Source: Mytilus californianus
Lineage: Eukaryota; Mollusca; Bivalvia; Mytilida; Mytilidae
NCBI RefSeq assembly: GCF_021869535.1
Contig: NW_026262735.1
Location: forward strand, 186,001-250,000
Direction of reading: 5' to 3'
Length of the DNA stretch: 64,000 nucleotides
Position numbers and translations under genes: made by a program. The notes beneath the pieces were generated by a model. The model ran no database searches, was not told the origin of the DNA, and worked only from the letters and a program-made list of their open reading frames with translations. Shown here one piece after another: positions 40,616 through 51,416 of the stretch (the stretch's first letter is position 1; each line of letters starts with the position of its first letter).

Positions 40616-40865
40616 ATTGATTGTTATTTGCTTTACGCCGCATTAGCACAAAAAGGCAATAGCGCGACGAGAGCTAATTCGAATACTTTTACAATTTAAA
40701 GCATAATTTTGAAATCAGACAAAAGGTCCTTCAATAAACTAAAATTCTAGACTAAAGCAAATTGATTATTTACAAATAACAATCAACAGTAAGATAACGT
40801 GATAAAAATTAAAATCGTTATAAATATAAAAATATTTTTATTTAATAATATATTCCAACTTTTTA

Positions 40866-42765
40866 TACGACCGCAAAAAAATTTTTGTGGTCGTATATTG
40901 GTATGACGTTGGCGTCGTCGTCGTCCGAAGACACATTGGTTTTCGCACTCTAACTTTAGTTTAAGTGAATGGATCTCTATGAAATTTTACCACAAGGTTC
41001 AATACCACAAAAGGAAGGTTGAGATTGATTTTGGGGGTTATGGTACCAACAGTAAAGGAATTGGGGGCCAAAAATAAGCATTTTTGTAACTTCCACACAT
41101 AACTTGTGTGTAAGTGTATGGATCTCTCTGACATTGTACCACAAGGTTCCATATCACAAAAGGAATGCTGGGATTGATTTTGGGGGTAATTGCCTCAAAA
41201 TTTTAGGAATTAGGGGCCAAAAAAGGGGCAAAAAACAAGCATTTTTCTAGTTTCATGACAGTAACTTGTGTGTAAGTGTATGGATCTTTCTGAAATTGTA
41301 CTACAAGGTTCCATATCATAAAGGGAAAGCTGGAATTGAGTTTGGGGGTAATTGCCGAAATATTTAGGAATTGGGGGCCAAAAAGGGGCCAAAAATAAGC
41401 ATTTTTCTAGTTTCCAGACAATAACTTGTGTTCAAGTGTATGGATCTCTCTGAAATTGTACTGCAAGGTACCATACCACAAAGGGAAGGCTGGGATTGAG
41501 TTTGGGGGTGATGAATCATAAGGGGGTTCAAAAAATTTGGGAGGGGATTTTTTTTTTTTTCATTTTTTTCTTTTTTTCATTTTTTTCTTTTTTTCATTTT
41601 TTTTTTCTTTAAAAATTTTCCATTTTAAGTTGGTTATTTCTAATTTATATTTAAAAGCAAATAATAATGATATGGTAGGAGATACACACCAAACAGGATG
41701 TGTAAATTATTATAAGTATTGTGCAATAGCAAGAAATTTTCAATTGCACAGTATTGCACAATAGCAAGAAATCTTCAATTGCACAGTATTGCGCAATAGC
41801 AAGAAATCTTCAATTGCACAGTATTGCGCAAAAGCAAGAAATATCCAATAGCACAATATTGCGCAATAGCAAGAAATTGTCAATTGTACAGTATTGCGCA
41901 ATAGCAAGAAATATTTAATTGCACAGTATTGTGCAAAAGAAGATACTTTGTATAAATTGCTTATTTCTTGACCAATTTCAATGGGGTTTTATTCTTGAAT
42001 TCTTGGGGTTCTTTAATATGCTGAATCTAACCGTGTATTTAGTTTTTGGATTTTGGGCCCCGTTTTTAAATTGGTCCACATTGAGGTCCAAAGGGTCCAA
42101 AATTAAACTTTGTTTGATTTCATCAAAAATTGAATTATTGGGGTTCTTTGATATGCCAAATCTAACCGTGTATTTAGATTCTTAATTTTTGGTTCGGTTT
42201 TCAAATTGGTCTACATTAAGGTCCAAAGGGTCCAAAATTAAACTTAGTTTGATTTTAACAAAAATTTAATTCTTAGGGTTCTTTGATATGCTGAATCTAA
42301 ACATGTATTTAGATTTTTGATTATGGGCCCAGTTTTCAAGTTGGTCCAAATCGGGGTCCAAAATTAAACTTTGTTTGATTTCAACAAAAATTGAATATAT
42401 GGGGTTCTTTGATATGCTGAATCTAACCATGTATTTAGATTTTTGATTTTTGGGCCCCGTTATCAACTTTGTCCACATTGAGGTCAAAAGGGTCCAAAAT
42501 TAAACTTTATTTGATTTCATCAAAAATTGAATTCTTCGGGTTCTTTGATATGCTTAATCTAACCATGTATTTAGATTTTGGATATTGGACCATAATAGGT
42601 GAATGTCCAATTTAAAATTTTTAAGTTCTTAGACCACATTCATTCTTTGTCAGAAACCTATGCTGTGTCAAATATTTAATCACAATCCAAATGCAAAGCT
42701 GTATCAAGCTTGAATGTTGTGTCCATACTTGCCCCAACTGTTCAGGGTTCGACCTCTGCGGTCGT
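40866..42765. mobile_element. ~1.9-kb terminal-inverted-repeat element with three internal arrays
   Basis: Starts TACGACCGCA (about 40867) and ends TGCGGTCGTA (about 42757-42766), a 10-bp inverted pair. Inside are a ~118-bp unit four times (40965-41520; anchors CACAAGGTTC and TGGATCTCTCTGA), an exact 35-bp unit (41726-41940), and a ~125-bp unit five times (41990-42590; anchor GGGTTCTTTGATATGC). No transposase frame is present, so it is non-autonomous if mobile. I recognise the sequence as abundant in bivalves. Its class is uncertain. Confidence 0.65.
41726..41945. repeat. 35-bp minisatellite
   Basis: The word ATAGCAAGAAAT (or AAAGCAAG) starts at 41726, 41761, 41796, 41831, 41866, 41901 and 41936, exactly 35 bases apart each time. 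Each unit contains ATTGCACAGTATTGCGCAAT, an imperfect inverted repeat. Confidence 0.92.
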
Positions 42766-42779
42766 ATCAAGCTGCGCCC

Positions 42780-43025
42780 TGCGGAGCATTTTATTTAAAG
42801 AATGAAACAATATTTGTAAATGGAACATAATTAAATAAATCATACATATTATTGACATTGAAATGCTTCCTACGAATATCAGCAAAGTCAATACAATTAA
42901 TTAAAGCATGTTTAATAGTATACTTGCAGTTGAAAGGTATACATTGTGGTTCATCAAAGAAAGAGATCGATTTAAGGCTATATTTTATACAATAAACTAT
43001 AAAGTGGCTGAATCTTGTAAAGTGT
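42780..43025 (-). pseudogene. LINE 3' coding fragment (copy related to 45905-46175)
   Basis: On the reverse strand reads EPQCIPFNCKYTIKHALINC then FADIRRKHFNVNNMYDLFNY and VPFTNIVSFFK. This is the region after RNase H in a LINE ORF2, nearly the same as at 45905-46175. It is only the extreme 3' part, hence 5' truncated. Confidence 0.6.
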
Positions 43026-43654
43026 AATATGATTATCAACAAAGAAAGTGGCTTCAGTTATTACATGTCTTACAAGAAACATGGGTCATTCTTAATCTTG
43101 CTGATATCACGAATGAATTTTAACAAATTCACTAAATGGAGGAAAGGGAACACTGTGCTACCTTTTAAATCGAACAGCATGCGAGATCCATTTCTCTTGT
43201 ATCATAAAAACACCATTTGCATAAGTTTACAAATTATCTTATACATAAATATGCAGAACAATCAGATATCAAGTCGACGACATGGGTGTCCAATAAGTCG
43301 GATCTAAAAAAAAAACCATAACCCCCGATTAAAAAAACTACCACGGACGGAGAACATATCAATTTATTTGTTCCTTAGCTTTCGTTTTTGTCCATCCATT
43401 ATTATGGGACTCGAGAATCTCAATCTCCGAGCAACTGTTATGAAAAGTGGGGGATACCCTGGTTATCTGTTTCTTTCATTTAAGGATTCAAACAGCTAAA
43501 TGAAACGTCGGTCCAACCGCTCACTTGATGTCAAGGACATACGTAGATTGATCCAATTAAATTACTTCTATAGTATCAAAACAAATTATTTTTAGTTAAC
43601 AGTTACATTATTTAGTCTTAAAGTCAACAGCCTTGTTGAAGTTTTAAAAAGTAT
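43026..43654. other. No gene recognised
   Basis: Mixed repeat debris without a supported frame. Confidence 0.45.
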
Positions 43655-43880
43655 TATTGAAGTTCATTGTACGTTGATGACTTTTTAATATGTAACAGAG
43701 GCAAAAATATGAATAGCATAGAAAGACTATTACAATTATGTCTTGATAGAATTGAAAAATGGACCCCGGAAAATGATATGAAATTTTCTGCTTTTAGAAT
43801 TTTACTAGAATCCCATTTACAAAACTGCAATTCAGACCTAGACGTATTTAGTATATCAAAGGAGATGGAATACATGTAGT
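43655..43880 (+). pseudogene. LINE reverse transcriptase fragment (YVDD box)
   Basis: Reads MYVDDFLICNRGKNMNSIER then LLQLCLDRIEKWTPENDMKF. The YVDD box followed by an 'I..W...N...FS' segment is motif C-D of Jockey-type reverse transcriptases. Only about 70 codons remain. Confidence 0.65.
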
Positions 43881-43887
43881 ATAATTA

Positions 43888-44290
43888 AAAGGCTATTATT
43901 CGTGTGTTTCTCTGACCTATATTTTCTCCCATTTATTTGTATTGTAGTCCTGTCATGTTATGTTGTCATTTTAATGTTATAATTAACATTACCATTAAAG
44001 CAGGAGGTTTGGCATGCCACAAAACCAGGTTCAACCCACCATTTTTTTTCTTAAAATGCCCTGTTATATTATAGTTCGTTTCTGTGTGTGTTACATTTTA
44101 ACGTTGTGTTTCTGTTGTGTCGTAGTTCTCTTATATTTGATGCATTTCCCTCAGTTTTAGTTTCGATTCAAATTTTAAAAAAATCCCGGATTTGTTTTTT
44201 CTCTGTCGATTTATGAATTTCAAACAGCGGTATACTACTGTTTTATGAATTTCGAACAGCGGTATACTACTGTTGCCTTCACTTAACAGT
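43888..44290 (+). repeat. ~370-bp dispersed repeat, copy B
   Basis: Matches 36869-37265 in order, with a local duplication at its end: ATTTCNAACAGCGGTATACTACTGTT occurs twice (44215-44243 and 44245-44273). Confidence 0.8.
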
Positions 44291-44433
44291 AAATTAAGAT
44301 CAAAGTCGGGGAAAGGACAGACCATAGGATATAATATAAAAAATGGTGTAAACCTAAAAAAACTGGCTTAAGAGATCTGCCATGTTATGTATTTTCAATT
44401 GTAAGTCAGGTTATTTATTTCCTGCTTACAGTT

Positions 44434-44809
44434 ACCCCCAAGGGTGACTGGGGAATAGAAGTATGGTCACCTCCGACCGGCAGTAAAACCCTTGCTAAAG
44501 TGGGGCGTCTGTTTGGCTGTGCGGGATGTACAAATTTGCAGCCACGTCCGGTCAGAATGGGGACGTTAAATCCGATGCCTCGTGTAAAGAGAGTGCCACA
44601 CTCGTTGCACGTTAAGAACCCTTGCAACAACTCTTTGAGGGGTCCGTAGGTGACCTGTTGCAAGGCAAAATTTCTGTCCCTATCAAATATTCCCTCATTT
44701 CCCGTGGCAGTCTAAATTTCTCCGACCTTAATCCCGGACGCCCCTCTTACAGAACCTACCTATTGTATTTATTGTTAATTTGTTCTCGTCCTGAATATGC
44801 ATGAAATAT
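44434..44809 (-). mobile_element. SINE-like element, copy 6, 3'-truncated
   Basis: Begins ACCCCCAAGGGTGACTGGGG at 44434 and stops at ATGCATGAAATAT, so the last ~45 bases and the CAAT tail are missing. An internal ~14-bp deletion lies near 44471. Loss of the 3' end is not expected from normal retro-insertion and implies later deletion. Confidence 0.82.
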
Positions 44810-45440
44810 GAAAAGAAGTCCTGTGACCCATTTTTATTTTTTAAATAGGTATTATCTATAATACTAAAATAACGACGTCTAATTTATCAGCCGTCATGGG
44901 GTAAAAACAACAAATCAAAGAATTCAACTTTATATATAGCTAATATATGACAATGGTGTTGATTATAATAACAAAACTCCAGACCCTTTTGTTTTCCACA
45001 TAATTAATATTGCCAATAATTAACAAGTTCCGGGTCGAATCCGCTACCGGTACCGACAGTATATTCAGCTGTTACCTATAACCTTATCTGTACGTTCCGC
45101 ATCTGACAGGCGCACCACCAAACGGTGTATTTAGGATTTTGCTATATACACGGGTCATAATCACAGGGTTGACACTACTAAATTCAATCATTGTCACATT
45201 GTTCCCTATTGTAGTATTTTAGGTCCGGAAAGGGCATATTATGGCCTCAAATTTCAAGTTCATCTGACGAAAGATTTTGGACACTTTTTAAACACTTACG
45301 TGTCTATTTAAGTTGATTCAATTAATTTCTGTGAAAGATTTTTACTGATTTAGTCATTAAAAACGCTCCGATCAGAGCTTAAATATGAAAAATCTATCTA
45401 ATATGCCAGAAAATGTCACTTTTCAGATGTTTTTTGTCAA
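44810..45440. other. No gene recognised
   Basis: AT-rich with a CpG-bearing patch at 45030-45130. No supported coding feature. Confidence 0.45.
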
Positions 45441-45441
45441 A

Positions 45442-45556
45442 AATGAAAGTGGCCGCATCCGTGTTCATCCTCAACCTTTATATATGTTATGTATTATCAT
45501 CAAATACAACTTACATTTCAATATTAAGAATGAACACAAATGCGGCCACTTTCATT
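45442..45556. repeat. Inverted repeat, 27-bp arms
   Basis: 45442-45468 and 45530-45556 pair at 25 of 27 positions, around a 61-base centre. The arms contain GTGGCCGCAT / ATGCGGCCAC. Could be a small foldback element or an RNA hairpin. Confidence 0.85.
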
Positions 45557-45826
45557 TAAGACGGAAACCGTCTAAAATTTAACTAAAATGCTAAAATTGT
45601 GAAGATTTCAGTAATTTAGCATGAGTTAATGATGGTAGTACCCGATATATGTGCATTGTATTATCAACAACAGCCCATATTTATGTAGCAGAAGCATTCT
45701 TCTTTCCAATAAATAACTAACAGTTTACATTTTAACAATTCTGTAAAACTGCTATATTTTGGGGCCACAAAAGAGGTCTTACTGAACCTACCCCTTTTGC
45801 GCAGTAGTTTCAGAGGAGAAGATTTT

Positions 45827-45897
45827 TGTTAAAGTTTACGGACGACGGACGCTAAGTGATAAGAAAAGCTCACTTGGCCCTTTGGGCCAGGTGAGCT
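45827..45897 (+). repeat. Bivalve repeat end with strong hairpin
   Basis: ACGGACGACGGACGC is followed by a hairpin of AGCTCACTTGGCCC (45867-45880), TTT loop and GGGCCAGGTGAGCT (45884-45897), 14 bp with one G-T pair. I recognise it as the common end of a dispersed bivalve repeat. Confidence 0.8.
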
Positions 45898-45904
45898 AAA
45901 AATC

Positions 45905-46680
45905 AACCGTAGGAAAACGTGATAAAAATTAAAATCGTTTTAAATATAATAACATTTTTATATTTTATAATATATTCCAATTTCTTGTAAGAATGAAACA
46001 ATATTTGTAAATGGAAAATTATTAAATAAATCATACATATTATTGGCATTGAAATGCTTCTTACGAATATCAGCAAAGTCAATACAATTAATTGAACATG
46101 TTTAATAGTATACTTGCAGTTGCAAGCTACAAATTGTGGTTCGTCATCGTTTTTTAAAAGATACTCGTATGTCACTCTATTATGACCAATTCGGCATCTA
46201 GAAATAACACATTGATCTTTTCTGCACTGTTATTTTGAAAAAGGTTTTCCTAAATTAGGTTTAATTTCATGTACTTTATTACCATCTCTCTTACTCCAAA
46301 ATATTAAAAACATATTCTCTAATATTAGATTTAAAATCAGTATATGGTGTATCACAGTTCGATAAAGTGTCACCCAGGGCATTCTTTGCCTCAAGGTCTA
46401 CAGCTGTGTTTCAATGGCTTCCAACATGACTCGGCACCCATAGAAATATAATTTCTTTAAGTAGAATTTTTTAATTCCTCATTACATATAAAATTTTGAG
46501 AATTGTTGGGTTTTTAATTTTAGTATTTTGTATAGCTTGTAAGCATGAAAGTGAATCAGAACATATAATAAATTTGGATTTATCTGAAGAAGCAATAAAT
46601 TGCAAAGCCAAAAGTATTGCTTCTGCTTCAGCAGTAAAGATGGATGCAGCAGATGGCAAACGGAGAGTTGCAGCTCTGTC
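45905..46680 (-). pseudogene. LINE fragment: RNase H domain and C-terminal region
   Basis: On the reverse strand PSAASIFTAEAEAILLALQF and FIICSDSLSCLQAIQN give the RNase H pattern (Glu in TAEAEAI, Asp in CSDSLS). IFLWVPSHVGSHGN (catalytic His region) follows, then a CRIGHNRVTYEYLL and CKYTIKH Cys/His segment. RNase H located after reverse transcriptase is typical of Jockey/I-type LINEs. Several stops and frame changes occur between the pieces. The 3' part is shared with 42780-43025. Confidence 0.75.
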
Positions 46681-46827
46681 CCTGAAGACAGCAGCAGATG
46701 TTATATTGGAACAATTTGTACTTTATCAAAGTCAGGATATTGCATTGTAATAGAATTGATAAAAGATGGGTAATCATTGGTCAATTGAGAGATGGAAGTG
46801 GTAGTCTGGTGTTTCAATTTCTTGCAG

Positions 46828-47044
46828 AGTTCATGCTTGGGATAATATGCATACCTCACAGAGGGTTTTCTCAGTTGTCAGAAAGAATAGAACTGATCAG
46901 ACGGCGACATTAGGAGATAAAACATTAGAAACATCGTTTGTAAATAAGTGTCGTCCAGGTCTTCCATTTGATTTGAACAGAAAACACAGTAATGCAATCT
47001 TGGATCAATTGAAAAGTTCATATTACAGCAATTTAAATGCATAA
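46828..47044 (+). CDS. Possible exon of unrecognised protein
   Basis: Acceptor AATTTCTTGCAG, frame VHAWDNMHTSQRVFSVVRKN, then a LETSFVNKCRPGLPFDLNRK segment to TAA 47042-47044. Composition is coding-like and the frame is clean over 72 codons. No motif is recognised. It may belong with the DUF6589-like exon downstream or be independent. Confidence 0.35.
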
Positions 47045-47299
47045 TCATGTCAGTTAGTACTTATGGGAATAGTTAAAACAATGTCAAGGTAGTATCACTT
47101 AAGTTTTTATTTTATTTTGTATAACATGTCATGTTTTTGTAACAAGATCATGATTCTTAGATGAAAGTGATTACTATAATTACAGAAACTATCCAGTGAC
47201 AAAAGAAACAAATCAGATATAAATCATGTCAGGAAAAGTTTAACAGCTAAATTATATTCCTTTCAACCTAAAAAAAACAACTACAAGTCATACCCTTCC

Positions 47300-47670
47300 T
47301 ACAAAAGTGTATCAACTACATGATGTCACTAATCCAAGGAGGAATGTAAATTTCAAAGATTCGATGTCATATCACGTCTTCCGTTTGAAGATCATAACTT
47401 GTATAATCCTAACTGGTGCTCTCGTGTTGAGGATTCACAGACCACTTCCCTATGGACGTCGTTTTACAGTCTCAGCTCTTCAAAACTGATAAATGTATTT
47501 CTTTGCTGAACTAAAAACACAGCTAGAATTACGCTACCCTAGGCAGCACACAAGCCAATTTATTCATACATATGATATGCATCACAGGCACCCTGCTGTT
47601 GTGGTACTTCTAGGTTTACTCCATATCGTAGCAATTGGTGTATATCAAAAGACTGTTGGTCACAGTTATA
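47300..47670 (+). pseudogene. Broken coding remnant
   Basis: Two adjacent frames read coding-like segments, FDVISRLPFEDHNLYNPNWC then SRVEDSQTTSLWTSFY, followed after a shift near 47495 by FAELKTQLELRYPRQHTSQF and MHHRHPAVV. A frameshifted remnant of an unknown protein. Confidence 0.3.
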
Positions 47671-47795
47671 TATAGAAGCTATATACGCTTTTAACTGAAA
47701 GTTTTAATTTTTTTTTGTAAGAAACATTATCACATAACCTGTTCTTTTTTTGCCATTTCTTCCAAATTCTTTTAATATATAATTTATACTTACAG

Positions 47796-47973
47796 GTCAA
47801 CCTGGGAGTCTTAAAAGAAAATCCTTCAATACGCAAAAGAATTATAGAATTCATGAAATATCTACACCAAAACTATGTACCTATCACACAAAATGGTGTT
47901 CCTTACAAAATTATATGTCATGGGGACTATCTTAAAAATGAAAGAATGGTTGATGGAAAATTAGCAATGACAG
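47796..47973 (+). CDS. Exon resembling a DUF6589-type transposon protein
   Basis: Acceptor ATACTTACAG. The frame is open: VNLGVLKENPSIRKRIIEFM, then YVPITQNGVPYKIICHGDYL and KNERMVDGKLAMTG, ending with a weak donor GTTACA at 47974. A 'HGD.L..ERMVD..LAM' pattern is what I remember from DUF6589-like proteins (hGDQLTxER). The assignment is from memory and needs a profile search. Only 59 codons. Confidence 0.35.
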
Positions 47974-48380
47974 GTTACATGTATTATACTTTTCTCACTT
48001 GACATACAAAAAGGATCTAACTTTAATATAAGTATTAATATTAATAATTAAGCAATTTAACCATGAAGTACAAATCATTATAGGATTAAACACCTATGTA
48101 TAAACTCGACCAATTCACTCAAAAACTGAAGAACTTATATGTTTGAGTGACTTGGTCCAATTTATACACCAATAAATTCCTTTAATCAAAGCACCAAGGG
48201 CGCTATAGACACTTAATTAAAAAAAAACCGAGGCAAACTTGGTAGAAGTTAAGACGAATATTGTGGAAAATAAGTGAAAATATTTATTTTAGCTATTTCT
48301 CAAGTATCGAATAATGTTTTTACCCTAAAGTTTCCGCTATCCAATCCTACCACTTTCAAACGTTATGTCAAAATTTTTTT
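47974..48380. other. No gene recognised
   Basis: AT-rich. A complementary pair ACTCGACCAATTCACTCA / TGAGTGACTTGGTCCAA (48104-48165) forms an imperfect hairpin. Confidence 0.4.
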
Positions 48381-48388
48381 CAATTATA

Positions 48389-48610
48389 TAGATATAGGAA
48401 GATGTGGTATGAGTACCAATGAGACAACTCTCCATCCAAATAACAGTTTATAAAAGTAAACCATTATAGGTCAATGTACGGCCTTCAACTCGGAGTTTTG
48501 GCTCACACCGAACAGCAAGCTATAAAAAGCCCCCAAAATTACTAATGTAAAACCATTCAAACAGGAAAAGCAACGGTCTAATCTATATAAAAACGAGAAA
48601 CATGTATGAG
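48389..48610 (+). repeat. Mussel AGATGTGGTATGAGTACCAATGAGACAACT repeat
   Basis: The best-preserved forward copy in the window: AGGAAGATGTGGTATGAGTA, then GAGACAACTCTCCATCC, and GTACGGCCTTCAACTCGGAG. Confidence 0.8.
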
Positions 48611-50280
48611 CTACATAAACAGACTACAACTACTGTACATCAAATTCCTGACTTAGGACAGGTGCAAACATTTGCAGCGGGATTAAAAGTTTTAATGGTA
48701 TCAAACCTCTTCCCTTTTCTGAACAATAGTATAACCACAACATAGAAATGCATATACTGTACTCTGTCCCATATTAGTTTTGTGCCAGCTAACATGTTTA
48801 ACCAGCCACATTCTGTATTTACCTGTCCACAGACCCAGTAACTTGGTAATTGTTGCTGTATATTATATCTATTTTTCATAATTGTCTTGTACATAAATCA
48901 GGCTGCTTTAGTTAAATTTTTTTTTAGATTTGCCATTTCCTGGTCTTTTATAGCTTACTGTGCAGTATATTATTTGCTAATAGTTACAGGCTGCATAGAT
49001 AGAGTTTGAATATGCCATATTAGTAGTTTTAGTTGGATCAGCTGGTGTGAAACAAATACAAATATTTACTAGTATAGTGCAGCTTTGTAAACATCCAATT
49101 TTGCAATATATTTCGCAGGTATGCAATGATTTGTTGCACTGCATTGCTATGTATACTTCAGGCAGGTATAAATAAATATTATATATATAATTTTTTTTTC
49201 TTTAAATGCCGGCTATATGCATAAATAGATGGGGGATATTAATTTATTAATATTTTTCAGTATTGTCTCGCATTTTCTTTCTGTCGTTTTGTAAATACTC
49301 CTTCTAATTGCCTTTACTAAGACAAATTACCAAGTAGGTTATGTTCTTCTTGGAAATGTATATCTGAAATGCTGCAGCTGAGTCTATCATGGATTTTTTT
49401 TAGTTAGATTAAAATTTTCCGAAAAAAAATATAGAAATAAATTAGTTCAAATGACTATATATTATATTGATATTGTTATACTTAAATGTTTTTTTTTTTA
49501 ATTTTCATTTAATTTGATTTGAAAGATAAACATCATTTGCATTAAATGAAATTTATAAAACAAAAATTAATTTCTTTTGCGCGAAATTCCTAAAATTAGA
49601 AATGTACTAAAAGTTCGATTAAAAATATTTATCCAAACTAGAATGAGCATGTCATTGAATAATATCGTTCACAAATGTTTGGATTAAATTCTAACTACAC
49701 GAGTCGCATCCACTGAAAACTTTAAGAATGCAAGTTTACTACATTTACAGAGTATAGTCCAGTACAGAATGAATGATAACGTTTCAAATATCTATTATAC
49801 CACATGCAGTGCACAATAGGATAACAATAAATTGACCAATCATAATATAACTATGTGTTATTAGTGACATACTGATCCACAATTAACAAATCACAATCAA
49901 CAGCAATATGACAAAATTATCACATTTCAAATTATGCAATAATTTAGTAGAACAAGGAGGTTGAATTTGGACCCCCATGGTTGGATTAGTATGGCTATTG
50001 TGTAAAGTCTATGAAATAAATGTTTCATTGTTTAAATAGCACCAAAAGGAAATACTTTGAAGCTTAATGTACGGTTCTAATTTAATTACCATATTTGTGA
50101 AAAGTCATACCCATTTAAAAAATTTAATAATTTGCAAAAAGTCAAGGTTCTTCTGGGTTTATTAATTTATTTTCAAAGCTGCTTTTTAAAAGTTCAGCTG
50201 ATTCACTTTCATCCTTACAGGATAGCTTTATTATGATTAAAAGTTGTGCATCATTTTAATTATCTTCACACAATATTACA
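48611..50280. other. No gene recognised
   Basis: Long AT-rich interval. It has a fragment GATTTGCCATTTCCTGGTC...TTTTATAGCTTACTG (48928-48965) of the reversed mussel repeat also seen at 55020, plus T-rich runs at 49190 and 49490. Nothing else supported. Confidence 0.5.
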
Positions 50281-50289
50281 GTGTCGCAT

Positions 50290-51194
50290 ATGAATAGAAT
50301 AGAATAGAATAGAATAGTTTTTTCACCAAATTAGGACCCTGGAGGGCATATAACATACAACAATATGATTACACATTTTGACAAAACTATATAATATGAA
50401 CAACTGTACATGTAGTGTAAATAAAAGATAGACATTTTAAAATCAACCTTGACCCAAGTGCATCAGGAAGTTGCTGTGACCATTAAAAATAAAATAAAAT
50501 AAACTATGCAACTACATTAATTTATAAATATTGGCTCATCTGCAATGGGTACCAAGAGTCGATGCTGAAAGGGGTAATCCCTACTTGTACCCAAAGCAGA
50601 TCAGTCAAAAACGCATAAAAAGTAGTTTTGAAAGATAATAAATTATAGCAGCATTAAGAAATCTATGATAAACCAAAAATGAGCATCAAGGGATGTTGCC
50701 GCAGAATTTAAATCTTCTTATGCTCAGTGCAGTCCTACCAGAGTATAATAGTGTTTAATAATGAAGCAAGTTAAAATCAGTTGCTGCAGATTACGATCTA
50801 ATTATCTGTATCTTTTATATACTTAAAAAAATGCAGCTAATGTACAGGGGTCTTCAGTATTCATAATCCAAACTAATTTGTTATAAGTATCTAAATGTTG
50901 AAAGTTTGGACATGATTTTAATACATTTTGGATTAATTCCTCTCTCTTAAGTAAATGGGTGTCACATTTTATTAGATAATGAACTTCATCTTCAACTTCA
51001 CCTGAAGTGCACCTGGGACATATTCTGTCTTGTCGAAGAATACCCCGGTATCTACCAAATTCAATTTGTAGTCTATGTGACGATATTCTTAATTTTCTTT
51101 GCTCAAAAGGATGTAAAATAGTCAAATAATTTTCAAAACCATCATTGTTCTTGAATATGTAAAATGACCGTTTTATTCTATATCCCGTATACAT
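50290..51194 (-). pseudogene. LINE 3' end with zf-RVT-like C terminus and (CTATT)n tail
   Basis: On the reverse strand the frame 51194-50823 reads KRSFYIFKNNDGFENYLTIL, RISSHRLQIEFGRYRGI, then CPRCTSGEVEDEVHYLIKC, a Cys/His pattern found after the reverse transcriptase in many LINEs. About 530 bases of 3' untranslated sequence follow, ending in ACTATTCTATTCTATTC (50293-50320 on the plus strand as GAATA repeats). A simple-repeat tail supports target-primed insertion. The 5' part is missing. Confidence 0.7.
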
Positions 51195-51364
51195 GTATAT
51201 GCAACAAACCTACAGAAAATTAAGTACTGGAACCAATTACTTGCCAAAGAGTCAAGCTAACAAAGACAACACTTTATGACCTGTACAATGATTGAAAAAA
51301 AACCATATTGTTAAGTCCCAAATTCATCCCATTACCATTTTATCGCAAATAAAAGTCGGGTAGA

Positions 51365-51416
51365 CCATGGAGGTACTATACTTACTTGTTACTAAGTAAG
51401 TATAGTACCTCCATGG
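51365..51416. repeat. Perfect palindrome, 23-bp arms, 6-base loop
   Basis: 51365-51387 and 51394-51416 are exact reverse complements around GTTACT. The flanks GGGTAGA and GGGTAGACC also occur on both sides as a direct repeat. No open frame. Confidence 0.95.

Noticed and set aside
41537-41764. Phe/Leu-rich frame that looks like a membrane protein
   Set aside because: It is a T-rich low-complexity stretch inside the inverted-repeat element.
41726-41945. Regular 35-bp repeats resembling a CRISPR array
   Set aside because: There are no unique spacers, as the units are contiguous. The DNA is eukaryotic.
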